From assembly GCA_029260655.1 (NCBI GenBank), contig JAJDCU010000007.1, forward strand, positions 1 to 63,759: a stretch of DNA of 63,759 nucleotides, read 5' to 3'. The notes beneath the pieces are model-generated. The model was not told the origin of the DNA, ran no database searches, and saw nothing but the letters and a program-made list of their open reading frames with translations. Within the stretch, counting starts at the first letter, position 1. Every line of letters starts with the position of its first letter. A program made the translations under genes and the position numbers. Origin of the DNA: Phycisphaeraceae bacterium. GTDB lineage: Bacteria; Planctomycetota; Phycisphaerae; Phycisphaerales; Phycisphaeraceae. Positions 1-8,684 of this stretch are shown here, one piece after another.

Positions 1-303
1 CAAGCCTTTGCAGATGAATACTCCCGCCTTGTGACCGCCAACCCGGCTTGGCTTGCGTTATTCATACCTTCCGCAATGTTATATCTGATCCTGTTTCCAA
101 ATCTGAACTTAAGGAAAACACCGTTCGATAGATGGCTAACAACAACCTCCCCGGATGGCGTTATTTCCCCATGCATACAGTGCGGGTCTGTTTTGACTGA
201 CGGCCAAGAAGAAGTGTGCCCTAGATGCGGTGAAACTATTTATCGGCTAAATGAGCAAGTGGAAACCGAAGCGAATCAAGCACGATCAATCTTGAATCAC
301 TGA
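1..303 (+). CDS. C-terminal part of a membrane-anchored zinc-ribbon protein (5' end outside window)
   Basis: The frame is open from base 1 to the TGA at 301-303, so the gene probably starts left of the window; a GTG at 31 is the first possible start inside it. A hydrophobic stretch (LALFIPSAMLYLILF) is followed by two Cys pairs, C-x2-C and C-x2-C (CIQC and CPRC), a zinc-ribbon arrangement like the small membrane zinc-ribbon proteins at 23551-23925 and 34849-35445. It ends by overlapping the 3' end of the convergent rmuC gene by 18 nt. Function is unknown; in planctomycetes such proteins are usually annotated only as hypothetical. Confidence 0.6.
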   Translation, partial: QAFADEYSRLVTANPAWLALFIPSAMLYLILFPNLNLRKTPFDRWLTTTSPDGVISPCIQCGSVLTDGQEEVCPRCGETIYRLNEQVETEANQARSILNH

Positions 304-1614
304 TGAAGAATTCTGCTTCACTTCGCGGGGGATGATCTCGATCTGTGGTGCGGGGTCGGCGGGGAGTTCTTTGGGGGAGTCGGCGCCGAGGTCTTTGAAT
401 TTTCGGGCGCTGGTGACGATTCTTGTTTCGAAGCTGCCGACGAAGTCGTTGTAGCTCTTGACGGCCCGGCCGAGGTTGGCGCCGAGCTTATCGACGTGGC
501 CGGTGGCGACGGAGATGCGTTCGTGCAGTTCTTTGCCCAGGTCACTGATCTTGCGGGCGTTTTCGGCCATGCGTGTTTCTCGCCAGCCCATCTCTACGAC
601 GCGGAGCAGGCTGATGAGGATGGCGGGGGTGGCGATGACGACGCCGTTGGCCATCGCGGACTCGGCGAGTGAGGATTCGGCGTCGAGTGCGGCGGTGAGG
701 AAGGCTTCGCCGGGGACGAACAGGACGACGAAGTCGGGGGCCTGGGTGAGGCTCTGGGCGTAGGACTTTCGGGACAGGTCGTTGACGCGCGACTTGAGGT
801 CGGAGGCGTGGCGGGCGAGAAACTGTTTGCGTTGATCGGGGTCGTCGGTTTCCATGGCCTGGAAGTAGTTTTCGCCGACGGCCTTGGCGTCGATGACGAT
901 GGATCGGCTGGACGGGAGGTTGACGACCATGTCCGGGCGGAGCTTATCGTCGCCGTTCCAGATGGTGACCTGCTCGTCGAAGTCGCAGTAAGCCGACATC
1001 CCCGCCATCTCGACGATTCGGCGGAGGGTGATCTCGCCCCATCGGCCGCGCGCGGTGGCGGAGCCCTTGAGCGCGGTGGTCAGCGCGGTGGTCTGATCGC
1101 CCAGGCGTCGCTGCACGTCGATCATGGAGGCGAGTTGTTGGCGGAGCGATCCCTGGTCCTGCTTGCGGTCTTTTTCGATGTCGGTGACGGCCTTGCTGTG
1201 CTTATCCAGCGACTCGCGGATGGGCTTGATGAGAGATTCGATGGCTTGCTTGCGTTGTTCGAGTTGGGCGGCGGCGTCTTTTTGTTCGCCGTCGAAGGTT
1301 TTCTTGGCGAGCTGGAGGAACTGTTCGTTGGACTGCTTGAGGACGTCGCCAGCCAGGGCTTTGAACTTGTCGTCCAGGCCTTCGTGTTTGGCGCGTTGTT
1401 CGGTGAGTTTGTTTTCTTTCTCGTTGACCGAGCCCTGGAGCTGGTCGATCTGGTCCATGTAGCCTTCGATGGCGGATTCGCGTTGACGCAATTCGTCGGT
1501 GACACGGTCTCGCTCGGCGCGGAGGGCGCGTCGTTCGGCCAGGAGCCAGACGCATCCGGCCGCCGCTGCGGCGAGGAGGATCAGTGCGGTGATAAAAAGG
1601 ATCTGCCAGGGCAT
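286..1614 (-). CDS. rmuC: RmuC family DNA recombination protein
   Basis: About 442 residues. An N-terminal membrane segment (ILFITALILLAAAAAGCVWLL) is followed by a long charged coiled coil (roughly residues 30-170) and the RmuC nuclease-like domain, recognisable from the stretch ARGRWGEITLRRIVEMAGM, the acidic core LRPDMVVNLP...IVIDAKA and VVLFVPGEAFLTAAL. RmuC limits inversions and other rearrangements at short inverted repeats in E. coli; its fold resembles restriction endonucleases. The start chosen is the ATG at 1614 (MPWQILF), immediately before the membrane segment; upstream starts add 14 residues without a membrane or domain signal. Its presence is notable given the many inverted repeats in this window. 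Confidence 0.9.
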   Translation of the reverse strand: MPWQILFITALILLAAAAAGCVWLLAERRALRAERDRVTDELRQRESAIEGYMDQIDQLQGSVNEKENKLTEQRAKHEGLDDKFKALAGDVLKQSNEQFLQLAKKTFDGEQKDAAAQLEQRKQAIESLIKPIRESLDKHSKAVTDIEKDRKQDQGSLRQQLASMIDVQRRLGDQTTALTTALKGSATARGRWGEITLRRIVEMAGMSAYCDFDEQVTIWNGDDKLRPDMVVNLPSSRSIVIDAKAVGENYFQAMETDDPDQRKQFLARHASDLKSRVNDLSRKSYAQSLTQAPDFVVLFVPGEAFLTAALDAESSLAESAMANGVVIATPAILISLLRVVEMGWRETRMAENARKISDLGKELHERISVATGHVDKLGANLGRAVKSYNDFVGSFETRIVTSARKFKDLGADSPKELPADPAPQIEIIPREVKQNSSSVIQD

Positions 1615-1721
1615 AGGACGATTGTACCCGACCCGGGCCAAGGCCCTTTGGGCCATGACCCGGCTTAGGCGCGGAGGGGGCGCGACGGGAGAATGGGGAT
1701 AAATTCCGGGGGGACTGGGGG

Positions 1722-2147
1722 TCAGGCCTGGAGGTCGATGTGTGTGTACAGCGCGTCGGGGTCGGCTGGGGGGGCGGCGGCTTGAAGCTGGACGGCGGGG
1801 TCTGCGGTGGCGGCGAGCTGGCGGAGCAGGGTGTCGGCGTCAGGGAGCTTTCTGACCTGGGCGGCAGGGTCTTCTAACGCCTGGTCCTGCTCGTCAGGCT
1901 GCTCGTCGCCCTGCGGGTTGTCCGGGTGCTCGCGGTCGGGCTGCTGGTTGTCCACGTGCAGGCGTGTGGCGGCCTCGTCGGCGTCGTGCTCTTCCAGGCC
2001 CAGCAGGCGGGTCTGAAAGACCTCGGTGTCACGCTGGGCCTGACCGGTCCGGTTGCTCTCGCGCTTATCGCGCTGCCGGGCGACCTGCTGGGATTGCAGG
2101 CCCGTCTGGGCGACCGCGGCGGCGATTCCGGTTCCTAACACGCTCAA
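1722..2147 (-). CDS. hypothetical acidic, Gln-rich protein
   Basis: 141 residues from a TTG start with an AAGGAG ribosome binding site 7 nt upstream (2155-2160); a GTG at 2143 is an alternative. The N-terminus (SVLGTGIAAAVAQTGLQSQQVA) is followed by a charged helical region and a disordered Asp/Gln/Pro-rich middle. I recognise no domain. The good ribosome binding site and codon use like the neighbours argue that it is a real gene. It follows the nusG terminator on the same strand and precedes rmuC. Confidence 0.55.
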   Translation of the reverse strand: MSVLGTGIAAAVAQTGLQSQQVARQRDKRESNRTGQAQRDTEVFQTRLLGLEEHDADEAATRLHVDNQQPDREHPDNPQGDEQPDEQDQALEDPAAQVRKLPDADTLLRQLAATADPAVQLQAAAPPADPDALYTHIDLQA

Positions 2148-2352
2148 CGCAAGGCTCCTTCAAGGAGGTCCATGCCTCCGTATCCCTATCATCGGCCAGA
2201 GAGGCTTTTGGCCTTAAAATTAGTGCATAACGGCTGTTATTGAAGCCTGTTATCCGAATAAGGCGGGATGGGGGATTTATGATTTGTGATGACAGATCAC
2301 AGTTGGATCGGACGGCGTGCTGAGGCACGCCTTGCCGTGGGGAGTGGATATG

Positions 2353-2375
2353 AAAAAACGCCCGGCTGGCGGGCG
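2353..2375 (-). terminator. intrinsic terminator after nusG
   Basis: Read on the minus strand, CGCCCG-ccagc-CGGGCG is followed by six T residues. It lies about 140 nt beyond the nusG stop and closes the tuf-secE-nusG transcription unit. Confidence 0.8.
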
Positions 2376-2512
2376 CTTGGGGGCTGATTGTGTAGAACGC
2401 GACACTTCGCGGCGCTTCGTGGGGAACGTGCGTGAGAATGCAGGAACAGGCGATGGTGGCGGGATTTCGATTCCGGTTGGCGAAACCCGATACCCCGAGA
2501 CCCGCGTCCGGG

Positions 2513-3295
2513 CTATTCCTCGGCCTTCTCGATGAGCCAGTACTCCAGCTCGACCGGGGTCGATCGGCCGAAGATCGTGACGATGACGCGGACCTTGCCC
2601 TGGTCCGGGAGCAGCTCGTCGACGTTGCCTTCCATGTTTTCGAACGGGCCCTCGCGGATCTTGATCCGGTCGCCCTTCTCGAACTCCATCTTGACGGTGG
2701 GCTGTTCCTCGGCGGGCATGGAGGCCATCTGCATCTTTTCGATCTCGGGGATCGACATGGGCGAGGGCCGGCCCGCGGTGCCGATGAAGTCGCCGACGCC
2801 TGTGGTTTCTTTGATGAGGAAGAAGACGTCCTGGGGGATCCGCCCGTCGTGCTCGAGCTGCATCTCGACGAAGACGTACCCGGGGTAGAGCTTCCTTTCG
2901 ACGATCTTCTGTTTGCCCCCCTTGATGATCTTTTCTTTTTCGGTCGGCACGAGGATGCGGTTGACCAGGTGCTCGAAGTCCTCGATCTTAATCTTGCGAA
3001 GCAGGGTTTCGCGGACGGAGTCTTCCTTGTTGGAAGCAACGCGGAGGACGAACCAGTTCATCCCCGGTGTGACCAGCAGTTCGTCGTCCATGCCGCCGGC
3101 AGTATCGCCCGCGGTGTCTGCCCCGGCATCAGCTGCCGTGTCTTCCGCGGCGCCCTCGTTTGAGAGTTCCGAGTTGCCGGCATCCTCGGCAGGGGCCTCG
3201 CTCGCCTGTACGGGGGGCGCGGGGTCGGCGTCGGGTGTGTGCCCGGCGTCGGTGGCTGCCTGCTGCTCGTCCTGGATCAGATTATCGTCGGCCAT
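2513..3295 (-). CDS. nusG: transcription termination/antitermination factor NusG
   Basis: 260 residues. The first 78 residues are an acidic, Ala/Asp/Glu-rich extension without predicted structure. The NGN domain follows (MNWFVLRVASNKE, LYPGYVFVEM) and binds RNA polymerase; a C-terminal KOW domain (FEKGDRIKIREGPFENMEG) contacts Rho or ribosomal protein S10. A typical bacterial NusG has about 180 residues, so the extension is the main oddity. It is the last gene of the tRNA-Thr-tuf-rpmG-tRNA-Trp-secE-nusG unit, 42 nt after secE, and is followed by a terminator instead of rplK. Confidence 0.97.
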   Translation of the reverse strand: MADDNLIQDEQQAATDAGHTPDADPAPPVQASEAPAEDAGNSELSNEGAAEDTAADAGADTAGDTAGGMDDELLVTPGMNWFVLRVASNKEDSVRETLLRKIKIEDFEHLVNRILVPTEKEKIIKGGKQKIVERKLYPGYVFVEMQLEHDGRIPQDVFFLIKETTGVGDFIGTAGRPSPMSIPEIEKMQMASMPAEEQPTVKMEFEKGDRIKIREGPFENMEGNVDELLPDQGKVRVIVTIFGRSTPVELEYWLIEKAEE

Positions 3296-3337
3296 GTTGG
3301 GTTTGCCTTGATCGATGCCCGCGGGGCGTTGACCGGG

Positions 3338-3730
3338 TCAGCCTTCCAGCACCTTCATCGCACGGAACAGCGTGCCGAACCCGATGTTGATCATAAACAG
3401 GAGCACGGCGATAAACGCGGTGCCGCAGATCACGACCCAGGTCGAGCCGACGATCTCTTTCTTGCTGGGCCAGTTGACCTTTTTCATCTCGGCCTCGGTG
3501 GCGATCATAAAGTCGGCGATGCGGGGCTTGTTCAGGACGAAGTAGACCAGGCCGCCGAAGAACGCGATCACACCCACGGCCATCCCGCCCTGGTAGTAGA
3601 TCAGGTTGTCCTGGATCGATTCGATGGTGGTCATTTTTTCCCACAGCCAGGCGACGCCGGCCAACACGATCACCCCCACGCCGATGGCGGAGAGCATCCG
3701 TGTGTAGTAGCCCTGTCCTGGTTTGTACAT
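3338..3730 (-). CDS. secE: preprotein translocase subunit SecE
   Basis: 130 residues. Two extra N-terminal membrane segments (MLSAIGVGVIVLAGVAWLW and GGMAVGVIAFFGGLVYFVL) precede the conserved SecE core: amphipathic helix EAEMKKVNWPSKKEIVGST and the final membrane helix. SecE clamps the SecY channel in the inner membrane. Three membrane segments, as in E. coli, rather than the single one common in other phyla. It sits between tRNA-Trp and nusG as in many bacteria. Confidence 0.96.
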   Translation of the reverse strand: MYKPGQGYYTRMLSAIGVGVIVLAGVAWLWEKMTTIESIQDNLIYYQGGMAVGVIAFFGGLVYFVLNKPRIADFMIATEAEMKKVNWPSKKEIVGSTWVVICGTAFIAVLLFMINIGFGTLFRAMKVLEG

Positions 3731-3819
3731 CGTTCAAGCCCTGGGGCGGTGCCCCGTTACGGTTGTCTGGTTCGTTGGCAGGTCAAGCCGGGGTCCGCAC
3801 CGGCCCGCCCCGTCCCGCA

Positions 3820-3892
<73 letters not shown>

Positions 3893-3982
3893 AAACATAG
3901 CCATTAGCTTTTAGCTGTTAGCCATCAGCTAGACATCGGCCCTCCCGGGCAAACGGCCAATGGCTAATGGCTAACGGCTGGT
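3893..3982. repeat. TTAGCC-word repeat between tRNA-Trp and rpmG
   Basis: The spacer consists largely of variants of the word TTAGC[CT]: TAGCCATTAGC, TTTTAGCTGTTAGCC on the left and GGCTAATGGCTAACGGC on the right. The two halves are imperfect inverted repeats, so transcribed RNA could fold into a hairpin. The same words fill the next spacer (4163-4263). Confidence 0.75.
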
Positions 3983-4162
3983 TCACTTCCGCTTGATCTT
4001 GTGCAGCGTGTGCTTACGCAGGCGAGGCGAGTACTTCTTCATACCCGCCTTGAGCTTCTCGGGCATGCCGCCCTTGACGTTCACCGGCGTGCGGTAGTTC
4101 AGGTCACCGCACTCGCTGCACTGTAGCCAAACATATTCAACTGCATCGGCTTTCTTAGCCAT
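3983..4162 (-). CDS. rpmG: 50S ribosomal protein L33
   Basis: A 59-residue gene, starting [19 protein letters not shown] and ending in the basic tail [10 protein letters not shown]. Two Cys (CSEC) remain of the zinc-binding set found in C+ forms of L33; the second CxxC pair is absent, so this is probably a C- or degenerate form. L33 binds 23S rRNA near the E site. It lies between tuf and tRNA-Trp, its classical place. Confidence 0.93.
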   Translation of the reverse strand: MAKKADAVEYVWLQCSECGDLNYRTPVNVKGGMPEKLKAGMKKYSPRLRKHTLHKIKRK

Positions 4163-4263
4163 CGTTTTAGAGCCTTTAGCTTCTAGCCGTTAGTTATTTG
4201 CCAACCTTTAGCCAATCTGCACTGTCCGTGCTAACGGCGAAAGGCTAACAGCAAATGGCTTGC
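4163..4263. repeat. TTAGCC-word repeat between tuf and rpmG
   Basis: A second spacer made of TTAGC-type words: CCTTTAGCTTCTAGCCGTTAG on one side and GCTAACGGCGAAAGGCTAAC on the other, again arranged as imperfect inverted repeats. It resembles the repeat at 3893-3982 on the other side of rpmG. Confidence 0.7.
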
Positions 4264-5469
4264 TTACTCCACGACCTTGGTCACGACGCCGGCGCCGACG
4301 GTCCGGCCGCCTTCGCGGACGGCGAAACGCACGCCCTCTTCCATCGCGATGGGCTTCTCGCCCAGGTCGATCTTCATAGTGATGTTGTCGCCGGGCATGC
4401 ACATCTCCGCGCCGCCGGTCAACTCGATCGCGCCGGTCACGTCGGTGGTCCGGAAGTAGAACTGGGGCTTGTACCCGGCGAAGAACGGGGTGTGACGCCC
4501 GCCCTCTTCCTTGGTCAGCACGTAGATCTCACCCTCGAACTTGGTGTGCGGGGTGATGGACCCGGGCTTGGCGAGCACCTGGCCGCGTTCGATCTGGTCC
4601 TTCTCGACGCCGCGGAGCAGGGCCCCGACGTTGTCGCCGGCGATCCCGCTATCGAGGGTCTTGTTGAACATCTCGACGCCGGTGACGGTCGACTTCTGGG
4701 TGTCGGTGAACCCGACGATCTCGACCGGGTCGCCGACCTTGATCTGGCCCCGATCGATACGCCCGGTGGCGACGGTGCCCCGGCCCTTGATCGAGAACAC
4801 GTCCTCGATCGACATCAGGAACGGCTTATCGACCTCACGCTCGGGCTCGGGGATCCAGGTGTCGATCGCTTCCATCAGTTCTTGGATGCACTTGATTTTC
4901 TCAGCATCTTCAGGGTTCTGAAGCGCGGGGAACGAAGCGCCCTTGATGATCGGGGTGTCGTCCTCGAAGTCGTACTTGGCCAGCAACTCCTGGACCTCCA
5001 GCTCGACCAGTTCCAGCAGCTCGGGGTCGTCGACCAGGTCGACCTTGTTCAGGAAGACAACGAGCTTGGGCACGTTTACTTGGCGGGCAAGCAGGACGTG
5101 CTCGCGGGTCTGGGGCATCGGGCCGTCGGCGGCGGACACGACCAGGATCGCGCCGTCCATCTGCGCGGCGCCGGTGATCATGTTCTTGACGAAGTCGGCG
5201 TGGCCCGGGCAGTCGACGTGGGCGTAGTGCCGGTTTTCTGTTTCGTACTCCACGTGCGAGGTCGCGATCGTCATGATCTTGGTCGCGTCACGGCGGCCGT
5301 CCGATTCAGACGCCTTGGCGACCTCGTCGTAGGGCTTGTACGTCGCCAGGCCCTTGGCGGCCTGAACGGCGGTGATCGCCGCGGTCAGAGTGGTCTTACC
5401 GTGGTCGACGTGACCGATGGTGCCAACGTTCACGTGCGGCTTGGTACGCTCGAATACAGCCTTCGCCAT
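4264..5469 (-). CDS. tuf: elongation factor Tu
   Basis: 401 residues, full length. G1 GHVDHGKT (19-26), G3 DCPGH, G4 NKVD and the [13 protein letters not shown] stretch are all intact, followed by domains II and III ending in [17 protein letters not shown]-Tu delivers aminoacyl-tRNA to the ribosome. It is preceded by tRNA-Thr, as in the E. coli thrT-tufB operon, and followed by rpmG. An open frame of about 407 codons on the opposite strand is only a high-GC shadow. Confidence 0.99.
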   Translation of the reverse strand: MAKAVFERTKPHVNVGTIGHVDHGKTTLTAAITAVQAAKGLATYKPYDEVAKASESDGRRDATKIMTIATSHVEYETENRHYAHVDCPGHADFVKNMITGAAQMDGAILVVSAADGPMPQTREHVLLARQVNVPKLVVFLNKVDLVDDPELLELVELEVQELLAKYDFEDDTPIIKGASFPALQNPEDAEKIKCIQELMEAIDTWIPEPEREVDKPFLMSIEDVFSIKGRGTVATGRIDRGQIKVGDPVEIVGFTDTQKSTVTGVEMFNKTLDSGIAGDNVGALLRGVEKDQIERGQVLAKPGSITPHTKFEGEIYVLTKEEGGRHTPFFAGYKPQFYFRTTDVTGAIELTGGAEMCMPGDNITMKIDLGEKPIAMEEGVRFAVREGGRTVGAGVVTKVVE

Positions 5470-5619
5470 CGTCTATAAACCTCCGCCTAACAGTCGGTGT
5501 TATCTGGTCGCTTCATGGCCCGTCGTGTTAGACGCCGGCGGGCCTGACCGTTAATCTTAACTCGTCCTGACGCTCCGGTGGGTCGGGCCTACGCCCGACG
5601 CGAAAACGCCCCAAAAAAA

Positions 5620-5691
<72 letters not shown>

Positions 5692-5754
5692 GGCCTTCAC
5701 CTTACGGCCCCGCTACCCATCACGCAGCACATGCGGCCGAATCCAAGACTCGGC

Positions 5755-5782
5755 ACTTTAGCGACTTCACACCGATTAACAA
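5755..5782 (-). promoter_or_regulatory. putative sigma-70 promoter of the tRNA-Thr-tuf-nusG unit
   Basis: On the minus strand TTGTTA (5782-5777) and TAAAGT (5760-5755) are separated by 16 nt, about 65 nt before tRNA-Thr. Position and hexamers fit; no transcript data. Confidence 0.5.
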
Positions 5783-6154
5783 GGGGCGTCGAACTGGCCT
5801 AGTAACCAATTCACGCCCCTAACAACAGGCCGCCGCTAAACAGCTTTCGCACCGTGAACAACAGAAAAAACCTGCTGTCCACTCATATGCAGAAAGTAAC
5901 ATCCCAGGTCTCGGCCGTCAAACCCGCTAGAGCGGGCAAATCGATGCCAGCTAAGCCAAACGCCGACCCCAACGGGCTTGATCGTGTAGGGCCAACACAC
6001 TACGCCGGGTAAAATCCATAATTCGCTTTATAGCATGAGATTACGTGCCAGCCAGCTTCCAGGTCCCAACCGGTGTCACCTTAGTTGCCCGTTCACCGAG
6101 CCAGTGACCCGCGTCAAAAACCCCGCCTAAGCCACTAGCAGGACCGCTCAAGGA
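5783..6154. other. intergenic region without recognisable gene
   Basis: About 370 nt between two divergent promoters. It contains one copy of the CCGCTAAAC word (5833-5841) and a small hairpin CCCGCT-ag-AGCGGG near 5930. I see no convincing ORF or RNA gene. Confidence 0.5.
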
Positions 6155-6183
6155 TTGTTTGATTGTCCGCAACGACCTATCAT
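6155..6183 (+). promoter_or_regulatory. putative promoter of the Nfu-type gene
   Basis: TTGTTT (6155-6160) and TATCAT (6178-6183) with a 17-nt spacer; the expected start of transcription near 6190 would give a leader of about 58 nt. Confidence 0.5.
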
Positions 6184-6247
6184 GTATCAGGCAAAGCCGT
6201 ATGGACACGGGATTTGGCCAACACGACCCAGGACCCCCGGACCCCTC

Positions 6248-6511
6248 ATGACCGAGCATACCGACCAGCCCCAAGACCCGCTAAGCATCTACCAGCGGGT
6301 CGAACAGGTCATCGAACGCATCCGCCCAGCGGTGCAGTCCGATGGCGGAGACTTGGAACTGGTGGGCGTCACCGACGAAGGCGTCGTCCAGGTCCGCCTG
6401 CACGGCGCCTGCATCGGCTGCCCGTCCAGCAGCATGACCCTGCACATGGGGATCGAGCGGAACGTGCGGGAAAAAGTCCCCGAAGTGACTGCCGTTGAAC
6501 AGGTTACTTAA
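6248..6511 (+). CDS. NifU-like C-terminal domain Fe-S protein (Nfu type)
   Basis: 87 residues. The single domain is the NifU C-terminal/Nfu fold: RVEQVIERIRPAVQSDGGDLELV, then the cluster-binding motif C-x2-C within GACIGCPSSSMTL, and GIERNVREKVPEV. Such proteins carry a 4Fe-4S cluster between two subunits and hand it to target enzymes. The ATG at 6248 was chosen because it directly precedes a normal Nfu N-terminus; the upstream 31 codons look untranslated. Followed by csrA after 148 nt. An iscX-like gene lies elsewhere (27187). Confidence 0.9.
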   Translation: MTEHTDQPQDPLSIYQRVEQVIERIRPAVQSDGGDLELVGVTDEGVVQVRLHGACIGCPSSSMTLHMGIERNVREKVPEVTAVEQVT

Positions 6512-6659
6512 TATGGGCTAGCGCAAGCCCAGGCCGCGGCCGCTTGGACTGTGCCTTATGCCCGGGATTGTCGTCGCACCACAGCCGGGCCTCAGGACGG
6601 GGCCCGTCGGTCCGCAGACTTTCGCGGACGCCGGGCCGGAATGGTCAGGAGACCAACGC

Positions 6660-6893
6660 ATGCTCGCACTCACACGCCGCGTCGGTGAAGAAGTCGTCAT
6701 CGGCGACCCCAAGAACCCCCAAGGTGTCATCCGCATCGTCGAGATCCAGGGCGACAAGGTCCGCCTGGCCTTCGACTTCCCCCGCGAAACACAGATCAAC
6801 CGCCGAGAGCTCGCCGACCAGAAAGCCCGAGGCGAAAAGCCCCCCGCCAACCCCGCCCCGGGGAAGTCGGGCAACAACGGCGACAAGAAGTAA
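6660..6893 (+). CDS. csrA: carbon storage regulator CsrA
   Basis: 77 residues. MLALTRRVGEEVVIGD at the start, then VIRIVEIQGDKVRLAFDFP and INRREL, the CsrA core that dimerises and binds GGA in RNA hairpin loops to control translation. The ATG at 6660 has an AGGAG site 8 nt upstream. A Lys/Pro-rich tail of about 20 residues extends beyond the core. In planctomycetes csrA is often tied to flagellar or stalk regulation, but no flagellar gene is present here. Confidence 0.93.
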   Translation: MLALTRRVGEEVVIGDPKNPQGVIRIVEIQGDKVRLAFDFPRETQINRRELADQKARGEKPPANPAPGKSGNNGDKK

Positions 6894-6914
6894 GCCCCCC
6901 ACCATTGCTATTTA

Positions 6915-6937
6915 GCCCCGGGTCGACAGCCCGGGGC
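6915..6937 (+). terminator. GC-rich hairpin after csrA, possible terminator
   Basis: GCCCCGGG-tcgacag-CCCGGGGC starts 21 nt after the csrA stop. The following T run is weak (cgagtttg), so termination is plausible rather than certain. Confidence 0.5.
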
Positions 6938-6961
6938 CGAGTTTGCGCTGTGTGACAATGA

Positions 6962-7741
6962 ATGAAACCTCAGAACTCCCCAGGCGGCACACCTGAAAAA
7001 CTAGGCGATTTCACCGATCAGGCCACGGCCTACCACACGGCCCGCCCCGGCTACCCGTCGGATCTGCTCGAACACCTAAGCAATCACATCAGCCTTCCGC
7101 CGCGCGCCGCCGTCACCGACCTGGGCGCAGGCACCGGCATCTTCACCGCAGAGTTGGCCGAGCGCGGCCTCAGCGTCAGCGCGGTCGAACCCAACGCACA
7201 GATGCGTGAAATGGCCAAACCGCATACTTGCGTCACATGGATCGATGGCACGTTCGATCAAACCCATCTGCCCGAGGGTTCGCAACAGTGGGTCGTTGCG
7301 GCGCAGGCTTTTCATTGGGCCGACCCGACCACCGCGCTGCCCGAGGCCCACCGCATCCTCAAACCGGCCGGCTATTTCACCGTGCTCTGGAACAACCGCC
7401 TGAACCACGACGCGCCCGCCCTCGCCCAGGCCTGGGCCGTCATCAAACACTTCGTCCCCGACTTCGACGACAACTACCGCGAAAACGATTGGCCCGAAGT
7501 GCTGACCTCGACCGGCCATTTCGCCGACGTGCATCCCTTCCAAGTCCGCCACGAAATCAAGATGCCCAGGGAACGGTTCCTTAATCTCTGGCGCAGCCAC
7601 AACCGCCTGAACACCCTCGCCGGGCCGCAACGGTTCGCCAAAATCATCAAAGCGATCGAAGACGATCTCGATCGGGCCGAAATGCAAAGCGTGACCGTAC
7701 CGTACCTGTGCAAGTCGTGGACGGCTCGACGGAACGATTAA
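6962..7741 (+). CDS. class I SAM-dependent methyltransferase
   Basis: 259 residues. Motif I is AVTDLGAGTGIFTAELAERG (about residues 49-68), with the acidic residue of motif II in VSAVEPN and a motif near VVAAQAFHW, followed by AHRILKPAGYFTVLWNN, typical of the Methyltransf_11 group. The N-terminus (FTDQATAYHTARPGYP) resembles uncharacterised methyltransferases of the trans-aconitate/SAM-methyltransferase type. The substrate cannot be told from sequence. Convergent with the phosphorylase gene downstream. Confidence 0.85.
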   Translation: MKPQNSPGGTPEKLGDFTDQATAYHTARPGYPSDLLEHLSNHISLPPRAAVTDLGAGTGIFTAELAERGLSVSAVEPNAQMREMAKPHTCVTWIDGTFDQTHLPEGSQQWVVAAQAFHWADPTTALPEAHRILKPAGYFTVLWNNRLNHDAPALAQAWAVIKHFVPDFDDNYRENDWPEVLTSTGHFADVHPFQVRHEIKMPRERFLNLWRSHNRLNTLAGPQRFAKIIKAIEDDLDRAEMQSVTVPYLCKSWTARRND

Positions 7742-7781
7742 TAACACATCACGGACTGAGTTGCGGATGAGCCCATGTGGG

Positions 7782-8684
7782 TCAGGTGAAATACTTCCCC
7801 CATAAAACTTCTAGGCGTTTCACTTCCGCTTGATCGAGTTTTGATTTATCTGACCAGATGCCCAGCGCAAGCGCGGTGTGAGCGGGGCTGGGTGTGTTTG
7901 CGAGGGCGGAGGTGTCACGTAACGCCTCTTTCATCAGGGCGACGTTCGCCTTGGTCGCTTTCTGGAGGTTGCCGATGATTTCTTCGAGCAGGGCTTGGGA
8001 CGACGCGCTTGGGTCGTGGGGCTTCCAGCAGTCGTAGTCGGTGGGCATGGCGATCATGGCGTAGGCGATCTCGGCCTCACGGGCGAGCCTGGCTTCGGGC
8101 ATGGCGGTCATGCCGATCAGGTCGCCGCCAAATGCCTCGGACCGGTGCATGTTGGATTCGGCTTGGGTTGAGAAGGCCGGGCCTTCCATGACGATGTAGG
8201 TCCCCTGCTCATGGACGCGCACGCCATCGAGCCGCTTGGCGGCTTCACACAGCCAGTTGCGCATCACCTGGCAAAACGGCTGGGACAACTCGACGTGGAC
8301 GGCGGCGTGTTCGTCGAACGGGTTGGCGCGGTTGTAGGTCTTGTCGATCAGTTGATCGACGAGGACAAGATCGCCGGGGGCGATTTCTTCGCGCAACGAC
8401 CCGGTCGCGCCGCTGGCGAGGATGTGGGTGACGCCCAGGGACTTCATAGCGTAGATGTTGGCGCGGTACGGGACGGCTGAGGGGTTGAGCGTGTGGCCGA
8501 TCCCGTGGCGCTGGAGGATCGCGACCTCGACGCCGTCCCAGTCGGCGAGCGTGATGGGGGAACTGGGTTTGCCAAACGGGGTATCGATCTGCACGGTTTC
8601 GCCGGCCTCGGCGCCCAGGGCGTCGCCCAGCCCGCTGCCGCCGATGATCCCGATCCGGATGCCGTCGCTGCTGGTCTGATTCAT
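7782..8684 (-). CDS. mtnP: S-methyl-5'-thioadenosine phosphorylase
   Basis: 300 residues from the ATG at 8684. The phosphate-binding GGSGLGD near the N-terminus, QRHGIGHTLNPSAVPYRANI, and EGPAFSTQAESNMHRS are the hallmarks of the MTAP/PNP-2 family; the stretch LIGMTAMPEARLAREAEI binds the purine base. The enzyme splits methylthioadenosine to adenine and methylthioribose-1-phosphate, part of methionine salvage. A further in-frame start adds 19 residues that do not match the family. No other salvage gene is adjacent. Confidence 0.93.
   Translation of the reverse strand: MNQTSSDGIRIGIIGGSGLGDALGAEAGETVQIDTPFGKPSSPITLADWDGVEVAILQRHGIGHTLNPSAVPYRANIYAMKSLGVTHILASGATGSLREEIAPGDLVLVDQLIDKTYNRANPFDEHAAVHVELSQPFCQVMRNWLCEAAKRLDGVRVHEQGTYIVMEGPAFSTQAESNMHRSEAFGGDLIGMTAMPEARLAREAEIAYAMIAMPTDYDCWKPHDPSASSQALLEEIIGNLQKATKANVALMKEALRDTSALANTPSPAHTALALGIWSDKSKLDQAEVKRLEVLWGKYFT

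Noticed and set aside
808-1668. Long open frame of 286 codons on the plus strand
   Set aside because: It is antisense to rmuC, which has clear family motifs; such shadows are normal at this GC content.
4255-5478. Open frame of 407 codons opposite tuf
   Set aside because: Antisense to EF-Tu, low-complexity His/Asp/Leu composition, no ribosome binding site.
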